Below are positions 48,772 to 60,552 of a DNA stretch of 64,000 nucleotides, one piece after another. How positions within the stretch are numbered: position 1 is the first letter of the stretch; the number at the start of each line of letters is the position of its first letter. A program made the position numbers and the translations under genes. The notes beneath the pieces are model-generated. The model was not told the DNA's origin, made no database searches, and was given only the letters and a program-made list of their open reading frames with translations. Origin of the DNA: Rhynchosporium graminicola (taxonomy: Eukaryota > Ascomycota > Leotiomycetes > Helotiales > Ploettnerulaceae); NCBI GenBank assembly GCA_900074885.1, contig FJUW01000008.1, forward strand, positions 507,561 through 571,560, written 5' to 3'.

Positions 48772-49326
48772 TTAGGATTTAAAACGTGGAGATATACAGG
48801 ATTGAGGAAGCTTACGGCATTGTTCGATGCATGGTTTTGAGATTGTAGCGGCACATCCAATTTGACAGGCTACGAGACATTTGCTACGGCCCCTCTCATC
48901 GCATGAGTAACAGCCAACTCTGTTATTTTCCGAGTAGCATTCTAAGGGAAGTGGTCAGCTATGTCAGCATACGGACGATTTTACGTCGGATCAAGAAATA
49001 CGAAAACTTACGTCAGTGGCCTATGTTGCCGTTACCGTCTATCCGGTAGGCGCAATTGCCGCTGGTCAGCACGGTCTGGCTGTTCATTCTAGTGCACGAC
49101 TCGTGGACGTTGTTGTCTAAAGGATAGGCACTACTTAGTATAACTATGTCTAGATTTGTAGAGGGTGAGAGCTAGTGCTCGTAGCGGACTTACAGTTTCC
49201 AACCCGATCATACCATGTATTGCTAGCGACCAAGACTCCATTAGCAGCTTGAGCCTAGCCGAGAACGCCGGCGGGTGATACGGCCAAGGCGAGGCCGGTG
49301 GAGAGGATGAGTGTTGTGACGTGCAT
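48772..49326 (-). pseudogene. Cysteine-rich secreted protein gene with early stop
   Basis: Proposed exons 49326..49194, 49143..49036 and 48941..48772, introns with GT-AG ends and consistent phase, about 136 codons plus stop. The first 23 codons are a good signal peptide (VTTLILSTGLALAVS), but codon 24 is TAG (49257..49255); the frame then stays open. The last exon is very Cys-rich, with nine Cys in about 50 residues (for example GCYSCDERGRSKC, QIGC, CIEQC), and exon 2 adds two more; that density argues for a disulfide-bonded secreted protein, the class that includes many fungal effectors. TAG could come from CAG by one C-to-T change. Intron 1's acceptor has an alternative 6 bases away, and a GTAAGC in exon 3 may be another donor. 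No known family or function is recognised. Confidence 0.42.
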
Positions 49327-51239
49327 GGTGCATAGTTGAGAGTGAATTTGACTATAAGTGGAAGTGTTAGCACTGTATAGTGTCTGAAAAATGACTATGA
49401 GAGATTTTTAATTGGTGAAGAAAAGTGTTAGGAAAATAGCAAGGGGGATAGGAAGTCGTGGCAATCGCATTTCAAGTTGACAAAGAACAAAGTGTTCAAT
49501 AAAGTTGTTTTCTTCTGTGTACGGTTCTCCTCGCACAGAGGAGGACGTCTATATTTATACACTATCGTTCTCATTCTATTCCCGTCCGAATGAATTAAAT
49601 GCTTGCGCTCCTCTTGTTCTTCCTCCTCTCCTTCCCTTCCTGGTCTTGACTCCGTACACAATGTATAAGATGTACTTACATCCATGAAAGTTAATGAGGG
49701 AATAGACAGAAAAGGCAGCTCAAGCCAGTTCGGAGGTCTCTCGAAAGGATATCTCCAATTATCCATAAATACTGTATGGGTACTTTGGCTAGCGCAAGAG
49801 CATTCGCATGCCAGAAATTACTAAGCGAAACAAAGCAGACCACTTTTGACAGGCAGCTGTGGTGCTAAAAAGAAACGCCATTGGTTAGGCCGTATAGCTA
49901 GTTCTCCAATGTAAGCAATTAAGCTTGTGTATTAGCGCAGGATTTCCGAGCAAAAAAAAATCACTCTACTCGGTCTCCCAGAGTGGAGGTATTTACTCGC
50001 TCAGTTAAGGTCATCACAAGACATGGGCCCTTGTTTAATATCATAATTCACCGCTGTACCTCTGTAGTTGCAGGCTTATAATGAACTGAAACTTTCGTGC
50101 CGTACTTTTCGAGAGCCGACTGGGAAAGAAACAAAAACCCTGATTCTGTGGATGTAATCAACGGAAATTCTTATTATTCGCGTTGTTTGCGAAGGAGAAC
50201 ATGCCATTCAATATCAAATTCTCTACATGAGCAATTTCTACCTCCCTCTTCTTCTTCTCGCTGTCGCACCATCATTATCTCCACGGCAATGCCCCATCGC
50301 TAAATGCAGCAGTGGATGTAGGCCGCATTTCTTTCATGCCAATACTTCATAGAAGCGACCAATGGAATTAATGCTCCAAGACGACAAAAGCTTATTCTGC
50401 TTGGCTGCGGCGCAGAAAAGTGAAGTCCACCTTCTGCCTAGATCTGCCTAGATCTGAGCAGGTCTGGGTAGGTCTCGGCAGGTTTCGGCAGATCTGTGAT
50501 GAGAAGGATCCCGGTAAGCTACCTGGCGGATGGAGACGATGAAGTATGCAACGCCTTTATCTAGATCAGCCTCTTATAAGTTATGCCACTAAGAAGAGCA
50601 CAAGACGGCAATGTCTACATTCTCAAATAGGCAAGGGGGCTAAATACGGGTTTTACAGATGGCTATAACTCCATGCTATCGGACGGCGATATCTCGAAAT
50701 CAAGATGTTTGGAAAATGCAGGATAAGATTCAAGGACATTCAAGACATTGAAAGCAGGAATGATAGTGCAGACGAAAGAGAAATTGATTAATCTGCAAGG
50801 TAATTCATTACCGAGTATTTTGCCGTAGTTGATAAAGTAGATTTCAGAAATATCTTATAGGCTTCTTAACGCAAGATGATGTAATACTTGTGAGCCACGA
50901 TATGATTTAAGATATAACAAGTTTCAAGTTTGTAGGAAGATTTTACTCTACACTGGACTTCACAGTACTTGACATATACATATTAGCTAGAGAATTTATA
51001 TCCCTATCCTCAAAATCTCTCCCTTCAAAGACTGGGTAATTATTTACAGCTCCCGAAATGCCAAATGCACATTAGAGAGAACTGTATGTATCTAATACTG
51101 CGATTTCTTTCTAGGCTCGTCGTCAATAACCTGAGGGATATCAGTCTAGTGAGTTCTTTTTTTCAAATCGAGGTAAACATACTCTTAACTCCAAGAAGAT
51201 AGCCGAGCAATAATCGTTTGTGGAAATACCATTACTGGG
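49327..51239. other. Gene-poor region, 1.9 kb
   Basis: No convincing gene on either strand. The left end should contain the promoter of the cysteine-rich gene. A decamer repeat is listed separately; from about 50700 the sequence is AT-rich. Confidence 0.35.
50439..50498. repeat. Six decamer tandem repeats
   Basis: Six 10-base units: TAGATCTGCC, TAGATCTGAG, CAGGTCTGGG, TAGGTCTCGG, CAGGTTTCGG, CAGATCTGTG. The shared core is YAGRTCT. Non-coding. Confidence 0.8.
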
Positions 51240-52290
51240 TGCTGGAGATGACCGTTTATACGAAAGATTAGAGAGCACCCTGGACGAAGGTGTGGAAACT
51301 CAAGATAAAGTACACGTACCACTGCTGTCGAACATGCTTCTAGCTATGGTCACACAGAAGCTCTAAAGGACATTATTCCTTTCCTTGACGAAATCGGTCC
51401 GAGCAAAGTCCCTGACTTGGCTGCTTCCAGGTGCAAGACAGAGATTATACTTGCAATACTTGCTATTAAGAAGAATATATATGAAGATGTTCAACGGAAT
51501 CACGCCGATGCATGCTGCAGCCCACAGACACGACTCGATTTCAATCATAAAGCTTGTGGGTCTTGGTGCTGGTATAAGTATCAAGTCCAATAGCATGCCT
51601 GGTGTACATGCTCAACGGCAGTGTATTCTCCAATTACTTTCTTCCAATTCGAGCGTGTCTGAAGATGACTAAGGCTCCTAACATCCTCTCCAATGAACTT
51701 CTCTAGTATTGCCTTATGCTTTGCTCTTTATGACTTCTCCACTAGGAAATTATGACTCTCAGTTTCTCAATAATTAATATCCAGAGTCTGATCACAGCTG
51801 AGGTGCGAATTGACAATATGTCGGTAAAGATTTCGTAAGTCATACAGTACTACAATACTGCTGTAAGGCAGACAAGGACACCAATTTTTCGCTCTCTGAT
51901 AGAAATAAGAGCCGAGCCAAGTTTGAGAGACTTCGATGTTAAAATTCTGTTTAATAATTTTACTCGTGAATCACCTTCTTACACTGCGAAAGAATAAATC
52001 GAACTATTCCAGACTCTTTTTCAGGTAGGCGTCTCACCAAATTCAATGAATTATATAGGCCAAATACCTTTTCATATTTCGCCTGCTATATGACAGAGCG
52101 GCAAGAGAGTGACTGTATGTAACACTGACCCTCTTGATTCTCTACTGGGTCCTGAATACATGGCTGATGCCAACGCCTGCGATAAGCAAGGTATCAGACC
52201 TATTCATGGCGCCGAAAGTCTCAAGATGGATCCCGACGGAAGCACAGCTCTTCTCCACTTAGCGTTACAATTCCCCTGCCGACTAGTCAA
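51240..52290 (+). pseudogene. Ankyrin-repeat protein relic
   Basis: Three stretches have the ankyrin pattern but sit in different frames with stops between. From 51318, TTAVEHASSYGHTEALKDII matches the A...GH.E.VK.LL helices. At about 51493-51580, NGITPMHAAAHRHDSISIIK and LVGLGAGI match G.TPLH.AA..G....I..L...GA. At about 52140-52265, DANACDKQGIRPIHGAES and STALLHLALQF give another G..PIH and a TALH element. The order on one strand fits one ancestral gene. The section at 51680-52100 is AT-rich and unreadable. No start codon, effector domain or NACHT region was found. Confidence 0.55.
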
Positions 52291-53187
52291 TACCCAGTCA
52301 AATCTAATAGCTATCCCTTTGTTCGGGATTTTCCTTTCTCTGGGTCGTCAATCAAATATCCAAATCTGCTGGCAAGACACAAGTATTCAGACAACTCTGA
52401 TCTTTGCATGCAGAATTTGCAGATGTTCGAGAGTCAAGGGGCAGATCTTACGGTAGAGATAACATGACCATGAGCATAATGCACAACATTGGATGTATCA
52501 GGTATGCGGCTTCAAGAAAAGTGGTTTTAAAGATATGACACTGCTAATATTCATCCACTTGATGAGTAAAGGTTTGGGCCTGATGATAGGGAGTGTTCAA
52601 GGCTAGGGAGATTCGTCTCCGGCGCGGCGATTTGCAAGCTCGATGTAATTCCCTTCTCCAAAAAAATTGTAGATTTTAGTAAAGTCATCAAAAGCTTATA
52701 TGACTTTGAATTACTTATCTATACAATATCGTGAGAGATGTTCATGATATTGAGATCGAGTTGCGATAGTTATACATAAATAGCAGGTTCACACTTCGCC
52801 GAAATCGAACTTCTATCGCCTCGGTTGAAAAGAAGACCAGTCTGGACGTCGGGACGGCGAATAGCAGCTTATGGATTCTGGAAATTCCTAAGCGAGAAAA
52901 ATAGGGGCTGGTGTTAGGAACTGTCTAAATCAAGGGCGAGGTGGAATTGGGTTTAGAAGGAGCTTTAGCGTGCGGTAATGCCATCTCCGCAGACCAGCTA
53001 GGACGAACGGAATAAGGGATATTCTTAATTGGTCAATAGGCTTTCATTTGTCATTTTGGAAGCTGGTTTAGATGGTGTGATTTGTGAAAGAACAAGATAC
53101 ATAAATATTCATGTCCCGTGTCCGGACTAGACATTTCGACTTGTAGCAAAACACCAAATTATATCGACACAATTCCAGCAATACACA
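52291..53187. other. Intergenic
   Basis: No gene recognised; the right end is the upstream region of the GST-like gene. Confidence 0.35.
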
Positions 53188-54301
53188 ATGTCCACCACAC
53201 CGATTCTCTTTGATTACCGTAAGACCCAGCCTCTCACGAAGAACGTCCAAAATCTCTCTAACTTGGAAACAGCCGGCTCTCCCTACAGTCAGAAGATCCA
53301 CCTCTTCTGCGCTGCAGCAGGAGTAACCATCAAAAGCTGCGAGCAAGCACCCGTACTTCCACGTCCTACATTAGACAATCTAGGCATCACATACAGACGC
53401 ATTCCCGTCCTCGCAATCGGCAAGGACATTTTCGCCGACAGCTCTCTCATCATCGACGTCCTGGGAGCCCTCGGGCAACTCAAATCCGACCCCGCCGCTA
53501 AAGCCTTCGAGGTCTTTGCAAACTCGCTCTTTCAGGTGGCGCTAAGAATTGCCCCACCAGCTCTCCTAGAGCCTTCTTTTGTGAAAGATAGGGAGGATAT
53601 ATTCCGTATGTTGATTGTTTTTTTTATATTGGGCATATTGTGCTGATTTGAGTAGCGATCTTGGGTGACAAAGACTATGCTTCTCTCCGACCAAGTGCTC
53701 TTGCTGATATACGAGCTTCGTTTGAAGTCATCGAGAGGGAATTCCTAGCACGTGGAACCACTTTTATTGATGGTGATAATATATCCTTGAGTGATGTGCA
53801 TGTTGCTTGGGTTGTGAGATGAATTCTGGAAGCCTTTGGTATGAATAAAGAGCCTGGTTTTGAAAAGAAAGACTTCCCAAAACTTTACACTTGGTATGTT
53901 GACAAATCTGTGACGATTTTTCCTCCACAGGACGCTGATAAGAGACTATGATCCAGGCTTGCAAACCTGCCGAGTAAGCAAGCACAGAATATATCCGACG
54001 AAGAGGCCGTGGAAGCAATCAAAAATGGAAAATATATAGTGCAAGAGGCTCCCGCTGTTCGAAACGATCCACTAGGTCTAAAACTCGGCGATAGTGTTAC
54101 AATTGAGACCACAGAGTAAGTTGAAGTCCGTGATACAATAAGTAAAATTAAGAGGACGCTAAATATGGTAGCTCTACTGCGGGATCGTCACCTCAACACG
54201 GGAAACTTGCGAGCCTAAGAATCGACACTGTTGCCATTGAGCTTGAGAACCAACTAAGGTTGCACTTCCCACGTAGGGGAGTTCTTGTCAAGAAAGTTTG
54301 A
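53188..54301 (+). pseudogene. GST-like protein gene with one TGA
   Basis: Four exons, 53188..53605, 53656..53893, 53957..54115 and 54172..54301, give one frame of 315 codons with one interruption: TGA at 53820-53822 where the context (VHVAWVVR, then ILEAFG) suggests a Trp codon TGG. The N-terminal part is a thioredoxin-fold GST domain (GSPYSQKIHLFCAAAGV, RIPVLAIGKDIFADSSLI with the cis-Pro before VLAIG). The rest (FIDGDNISLSDVHVAW, then a C-terminal domain ending RRGVLVKKV) fits the fungal GST-like group with a large C-terminal domain (DUF7962). All introns and the downstream frame are intact, so the break is recent or a sequencing error. TGA followed by ATT is not the TGA-CTA readthrough context. 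If real, the stop removes the second half. Confidence 0.72.
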
Positions 54302-55117
54302 GCGCTTGGGATGGCCGCAGAGAGTCAGCACAATGCCGCATGACGGGAACCGAAGAATCCATCGTGGAATTTAACGTTGGGAGACGAGACAGATGTAGAA
54401 AATACAAGATCGGCATCTTTCCATAGGGCTCCCAATTTTTATACACTTAATCACTAGTACAACAGAATCTATTGAGGATCTTAATTTTCTGAGAATGCGT
54501 AATCACAGGCTCCTCCAAAATTCGGCAACGTTCGAAAAGCCAATTACCTACCAAGAAAACTCTACGTCCTGACGAGAACTGATTCCATTGACAGGTATGC
54601 CCGGTTTTTTTAACGTAACCTTGCGAACAATACCGGCAAGAAAAGGGAGGCGCCCGGTGCGCTGCTCCCGAACGCAACCCATTCACGTGACCAAAGCATG
54701 ACATTCACGTGGGACTGAGCAAATTCGTCTTGGGCGAAGAGGAAATAGTCAGTTATAATTCAATGCCACAAGGTATTTGAGGAATTTATCCCTAAGTGAT
54801 CTCACAAAGTCACCTAACATTTTGTTGACTTTGTAAATCCGAAATGATAGTTTTTCTACGCAGTCCCAAATCGCCCGCCGAAACGAATTTGACTGGCCTT
54901 GGAGGCGCACGGAAGTACAAGCATAGCAAAAACCCCAGCGGCAGTAGATCTAAAGTGCAACCGAAAATTGGCCTGACGCGCTCATAAAGTCACTGTCCCC
55001 TCCTAGCAATCAATGGGCTGAAAGATATCAAGTCAAGACTGACAAATTGAAAAGCAAACTCCTGGAGCCAAAATCCATTACGCCGACCACTGCAACTGTA
55101 GTAGCAGAATGTCCCCT
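54302..55117. other. Intergenic with dispersed-repeat copy B
   Basis: Convergent region between the GST-like gene and the zinc-finger gene. Two CACGTG sites lie close together (54685-54690 and 54707-54712). The rest holds repeat copy B and nothing else recognised. Confidence 0.4.
54810..54901. repeat. Dispersed repeat, copy B
   Basis: The longest of three related segments. It shares both halves with copy A (43983-44057), and its middle, TAGTTTTTCTACGCAGTCCC, resembles copy C (62138-62170). AAAGTCAC words occur near both its ends (54806 and 54987), in the same orientation. Confidence 0.6.
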
Positions 55118-55952
55118 CTAATTACTGATCATACGGCCCACAAAGCTCTGGACTCCATTCCTAGCTTGTTGCTGAACTTGGGCGAACCGCATGAGTCCAC
55201 AGCTCTCGCTCTCCACATGCTGAACCAAACCACTCAATATCTTGTAGTCCCTACCACAGCCTCTGCCAGGGCACCGATAGATGCTTTGCTCATGCACGGG
55301 GCTCTTGATGTGCGCATTTAGGCCTCGCAGGGTTCCGAATTGTCGGCGACAAAAGTAGCACGCATAGGCTCGACCATTCCACGATCGCTCAGTAGCAATA
55401 TCTTGGACGTTGTTGTCATAACCAGGCATGGTCAGCATGGGGCGTGTGATCACATTATTCGTATCCATGCGCTGCACCATGTTGTTGATTTTTTGCCGGT
55501 CTAGATCGCAACCGGAGCAGCTGCCGGACTCTAGATGGATCTGTAGAGATTTGGTCAACTCTGTAAACACCGAGATGAGGAGTAGTAGCTTACAGTGACA
55601 CCCGAGGCGGTTGCGAAACTCTTCTTGCAGAATGGGCATTGCATTCCACTTCCAACATGAGTTCTGGAGTGTTGGTGCTATGTCTGAGTTAATTTGAGGC
55701 ATCCATGGAAGTCAACGGACAGTATACCTGCATGAGATTGTTCTGATTCCTGAACATACGCCGGCACGGTACACAATATGCATGTCCAGCTGCGCTCGAG
55801 CAATGCTGATGAAGCGACTGTTCGGTACCAAATTCCCTCTCGCACTCCTCGCATTCATACTGAGGGTACTGATGAGCAGCACTGTTATCGATATGCATCT
55901 GATATCCGTGGTACGAGGGGAAATAACGATCGCATGGCTGACAATAAGGCAT
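55118..55952 (-). CDS. C2H2 zinc-finger protein
   Basis: Three exons, 55952..55728, 55677..55594 and 55540..55118, with introns of 50 and 53 bp, all phase 0; 243 residues. It belongs to a fungal family of serial, spaced C2H2 fingers starting MPYCQPCDRYF. Fingers visible in order: YCQPCDRYFPSYHGYQMHI, YECEECEREFGTEQSLHQH, YCVPCRRMFRNQNNLMQHQ, CPFCKKSFATASGVT-IHLE (split by intron 2), YACYFCRRQFGTLRGLNAHI and YRCPGRGCGRDYKILSGLVQH. The spacer NNVITRP...ATERSWNGRAYAC and final HVESESCGLMRFAQ are family hallmarks. A nucleic-acid-binding role is likely but targets are unknown. It appears intact, in contrast to its neighbours. The ATG at 55952 fits the conserved start. Confidence 0.87.
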
Positions 55953-57219
55953 TCTGAGGAGACACGTATCCGAGAGCACTTCAAAGCAGAAGCTGATTGC
56001 TGTACATAACTTTCAAAACGTGACGGAGAATTGTAGTGAAAGCTGATGTATGTAGTAAGAGGAAGGTCAGGCGGAGAAATAAAGTGTATGGTATCAAACG
56101 AGGCAAGCTTATCGAGATTACATTACCCCAGTCTGACTAGCTTTCCCGCTTAAGAAAGCCAAGTTTCAAACTTGAAATAAACACGGCATCCCAAGTTGAT
56201 GCAGTCATAAGCATCGCAGTCTTTTTCATTTCATCTCAAAGAAAATGTCTTGGCCTCTTCTTTCTTCTTCCTGACAGAGAATTCTTACAGAAGGGCAAGC
56301 ACAAAGGACAAATTCTTGAAGCCTCTTCCATTGCACAGCAGATAAGCAAATGTGCTGGCCTCAGGGTCCTTGATTGTGGGGAAGATCGGCAACCTGGAAT
56401 ACATCTGACATCCACTGTCACCTGGTTTCCAGGTAAAAAGTGAATGACGAATTAATTCACTTAGAAAGAAAAAACGGTACTCGAAAGGAAGACTTGCAAG
56501 CCGATTGAAGTAGAAGTATACTGTATCATCTCCGTCCAAGATCTTACAGATTCATAATCAACGAGATGCACCAAGCGAGATATCATTTCCTACCAAGGTG
56601 TAACGTGGATGCATCGGGGCCGTATGTCAGTCAGCCTGGGGCTGTTCAGTATCGGTGTCGGAAGAACCGGGGTTGTAAATGTGAGGGGTCGGGGGGTATC
56701 AATTTAGTTTAACGTCGTTCACATCTTTCAATTTGTGTGCTTCCTTACTGTGTAAACCTTTCCATACAAGGACAAGTGCTTGATTGTTCAATTTTCAGAC
56801 CGTGTTGTACCCATAAATTGTTAGCTGCTCTTTGTAATCCTCTTTAACTACGGTGAATATGACGCTAGTCCTTTTTGTAGAGTTGGTATGTAAATCACAT
56901 TTCGGATATCGCAATTCAACCCTAGTATCATTATAAGCCTATCGGAACATGACCTGATTAGTTATTCATAGTCGTCTAGGCTTTGACGACCCTGAAAGTC
57001 TTTCAAGGTAGGTAGGTAGGAGGTAGGTATCTTAGCTTAGCTTTACCACGCAATCCCGTCTCGCTTCACCCGAGACGCATTTAGCAGGCCTCAAGTTTCC
57101 GAACGGCTGCCTCACGCTAGGCTCCGTCCAGGTAATAGCTTACTTACAGCATCTTAATGCAGTCAACGCAAAGCTCGATCTGATGATAACCAGAAGCATC
57201 AACGCATTCGATAGGAAGA
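55953..57219. other. Intergenic, 1.3 kb
   Basis: Contains the zinc-finger gene promoter and the upstream region of the AIM9-like gene. A minus-strand open frame at 56539..56285 (84 codons) has no recognised motif. A GGTA microsatellite is at 57006-57029. Confidence 0.35.
57006..57029. repeat. AGGT microsatellite
   Basis: Short run of AGGT units with one interruption, like the one at 36324-36360. Confidence 0.65.
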
Positions 57220-59289
57220 ATGCCTCCGAAATTATGGACTTGTTCACTCCGTCGCTGGCTCCTTGCAAATCGGCCCATTGCTTATCAGCACACTCCACCG
57301 TCGACTGTCGCCACGTTCACGACTCTAACAGAAAGGCAGAATGCCAACCACGTGATGCCTATCCTCAGCGCCGAGAGGTCTAACGGAACGTGTATGTATA
57401 ATGTATATCACATCCTCATTTTGTAGTATACTAAGATTTGTAGCGGAAGATATCTCTGAAGAGGAACTCTACAGATACACAAGAAATCGCTGGATGCACG
57501 TTTGAAATGCCTCCTTGTTGTTCGAGCTATGTCCGTGCTATGTCCGTCTGTGCTAATCGGATACAGCTTCAATGAATCTGTACAGATGTCAGAAAGGTAC
57601 CTCAAATTCGACCTTCAAGAACTCCTGAAAGCTGCAGTTACATCGGTCTCTAGTGAGGGTGCCCGCTATTGTACGTTTCAACGATTACTATCATTCATTA
57701 ATTTTGAGGCTGACCTGGATTTAGGCACTAGAGTTTTCAAGTGTCGTGAAGGGCTCAATAACAAGGCATATCTGCTTACGATGGATAATGGTTCGGAGGT
57801 CTTTGCAAAGCTTCCTAGTCCGATCGCGGGGCCTGCTTATTACACAACGGCGTCGGAAGTAGCTACCCGCGAATTCGTAAGTACTTCTGTTATCCAAGTC
57901 TAAGACCGAAATCTAACATTTCATATCGTTAGCTGCGCGGTGTATTGAATATTCCTACTCCTCGTATTGTCGCCTGGTCTGCGGATCGAAACAATAATGT
58001 CGGAGCAGAGTATATCCTAGAGGAAAAAGCCCCAGGCAAGCCATTAGGCAGCCTTTGGTATCAATGGCCCATGGATTTCAAACTTGAAATGATATCGCAA
58101 ATTGTGGAGATAGAGCGGCAGCTGGCATCGACGAAGTTCGTAAGATCAGGTTGCATCTATTTTAGGGAGGACATTCCAGACAACATGTGCTGTGATAACG
58201 CTATCTTAACCAGTGGGCCACTGGACTCGTCCGTCCTCGATCGTTTTCAGTTGGGCCCACTCGTCTCGAGTGGCTTGTGGCGCGGTGTGAGGGCGAGTAT
58301 GGATTTAAATAGAGGGCCATGTAAGTTTTCTATTGAAAGGAATACCAGTGGCTTCAAGTAACGATACACAGATAACGGACAGCTTGAGTTTGTAGAAGCT
58401 ATGGCTACAAACGAGATACGGTTTATCGAAACCCACGCCCATCCTCGTAAGAATTATCATCGATCCTCCACAGAAACCGAGTTGCCCGACGAGGTGCTTG
58501 ATCTTTTAAATCGATATCTACAGCTTGCTTCAGCCATGGTACCTCCCTCGGGGACGGATGACACGGATTTTGCCAACGCTTTGGCATCCAGACCTCCATC
58601 TTGATAACGTGTTTGTCGACCCCGAATCGAGGCAGATCACTCGTATAATTGACTGGCAGTCGGCTGCCGTGATGCCCCTTTTCTACCAATGTGGCATCGC
58701 GAGGATGTTTCAGCATCCAGGGACAGTGGCGGATGGATGGACCTTGGCCGAGCTTCCAGAGAATTATGACAATCTTGATCAAACCGAGAAGGCAAAGATT
58801 GACAGTGACCGAAAAAGCGAGACTTGCCATAAATATTACGAGGTGGAGACCAAGATCCAAAATCCAAGACACTGGGCTGCCCTCAAACTAGAGAATGCCA
58901 GCGTGCGAACGGAACCATCACGCCTTGTGGTGAACGTATGGGAGGATCGCGATGTCTTTTTCCTTCGGCGGGCACTGCTTTCCCTCGTTGAACAGTGGTA
59001 GGACCTTTGCCCGGGGTCTGGTAAATGTCCTGTAAGCTTTAACGAGTGCGAACTTGCATTACACGCGGCTGAGGAGGAGAGCATGAGCAATGTCGGAGAA
59101 ATATTAAGACTCTTTCGAGACAGATGGGGACTACCTCCAAATGGCATGGTAGATCCAACTGAATTCGACCAGATACGCACTGCTGTAGAGGAGCTTAGGA
59201 TTTCTTTCATTGAAAGTGCTGATGATGAAGCGGAAAGGGAACTCTTCGCCAAGCTATGGCCATACCAGGTGCAGACACCCAAAAGCTGA
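57220..59289 (+). pseudogene. AIM9-like APH-fold kinase gene, disrupted
   Basis: Exons 57220..57391, 57444..57495, 57567..57670, 57725..57876, 57933..58320 and 58371 to the end rebuild a protein of the aminoglycoside-phosphotransferase/choline-kinase fold, AIM9 group (altered inheritance of mitochondria). The N-terminus is Arg-rich with no acidic residue (WTCSLRRWLLANRP), fitting mitochondrial import. Motifs in order: YRYTRNRW, GLNNKAYLL, VFAKLPSP, TTASEVATREF, GAEYILEEKAPG, catalytic HPDLHLDN, metal-binding IIDWQSA and CHKYYE. Two lesions break it: a one-base frame change at about 58550-58590, just before LWHPDLHLDN, and TAG at 58999-59001 inside the conserved EQW-DLCP region; the frame then runs on to 59289. 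Intron 2 needs a GC donor (GCACGT). A functional product seems impossible as sequenced. Confidence 0.8.
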
Positions 59290-60552
59290 GAATGCCCTGT
59301 ATCAATTATTCAATTTCGAAAATCCACAGTGAATTATTGGATATGGCAGATTAGAGTCTTGCCATGGTGCCCTATTATACAGCTTCATAGATATTGACAA
59401 GAAATCTCCACTGCTTGGTCGTGCTCGAATGGCCCTGCTCGGCCTCGCTAGACTCTCCATCGTCGCTGCTGAAGTCTGGCCTGTGTAAAATCTTCTACCG
59501 TCAAGGAGGCGTCGTACCTCTAGGAATCAACCAGGTCGAGATTGCAAAACCTAAGCATCTTGTCATTTCCAGTCGCAAATATCCTGAAACATATGCTAAC
59601 GGTTCATCTGTTAGTAGAAGGCAAAGCCATGATGAGTCTAGCCTATCAGCCACAGAGTCTTAATCTCGTTTTGTCTGTAGCATATTCGGATGTGTGACGC
59701 AAGTTTGATCATCGTGTTCCGGACTCGATTCTTGGATGCCGTCTATCATTTGGTGCAATCTAGACAGATCCAACCCATGACTAGCAAAGCGAGACCTGTT
59801 CACTGTAAAACAGTCATCAAATAACAATATGACTTTTGAGAGTTACCTTTCCAGATTCCTGTGTCTGGAAATCGAATTCGTGAAGGAACTACACGACATT
59901 GTCAAAATGATAGCTCATTTGGATGCTCGCCGATTTTAGAATGTTAGAACGGTTGAGGCATTTGCTTCGCCAGATACGAGTTTACTTGACCTCGAGTTGG
60001 CAACGTCAACGACAGCCCTTGATTCGCGTCATCGGTGTGAGATGAAGAACCCCTAAGTAAATCGAAACTTTGATCAATTCATTCTACAGAATTTGTTCAA
60101 CGTCACTGGGATAAATGGCATCAAGTCGTGTGTAGTTTCTCCGATGTCTCTATAATTTCTCTTCTACAACTCTCCTTCGCATCCAGCCTTGCATTTCGTA
60201 TATCCGTTTGGATGATTATGATAATATGAAAATGGTTGATATCGTTGGGAGGTTACCTCTTTTTTGTTCTACAGTCGATAATATAGTGGAGAAGCTAGGT
60301 GCTTCTACAGCTTAGGTTTGGCTGCGGAGGAGAAGTACAGAGATACTTGAGAACAGTAAAATCGAATAGGCGCTAATCACACCAGAGGTGTCGTTTTATC
60401 TCCGCAGATTTCCAAAATCCAGACCTGAAGTATTCAAGCCTTTGGTATCAAGATATAATCAACGGCATGAGTCTGGAATAGTACCCACTATGGGTTTACA
60501 TAGGTAGGTTTTCCTGACAACCCGGAAACCCATCCCGCAGCCTAATTTCAAT
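59290..60552. other. Intergenic, 1.3 kb
   Basis: One plus-strand open frame (59394..59663) contains YRQGGVVPLGINQVEIAKP, which reads like protein but which I cannot assign; it could be a gene scrap. The rest is AT-rich and unremarkable. Confidence 0.3.
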
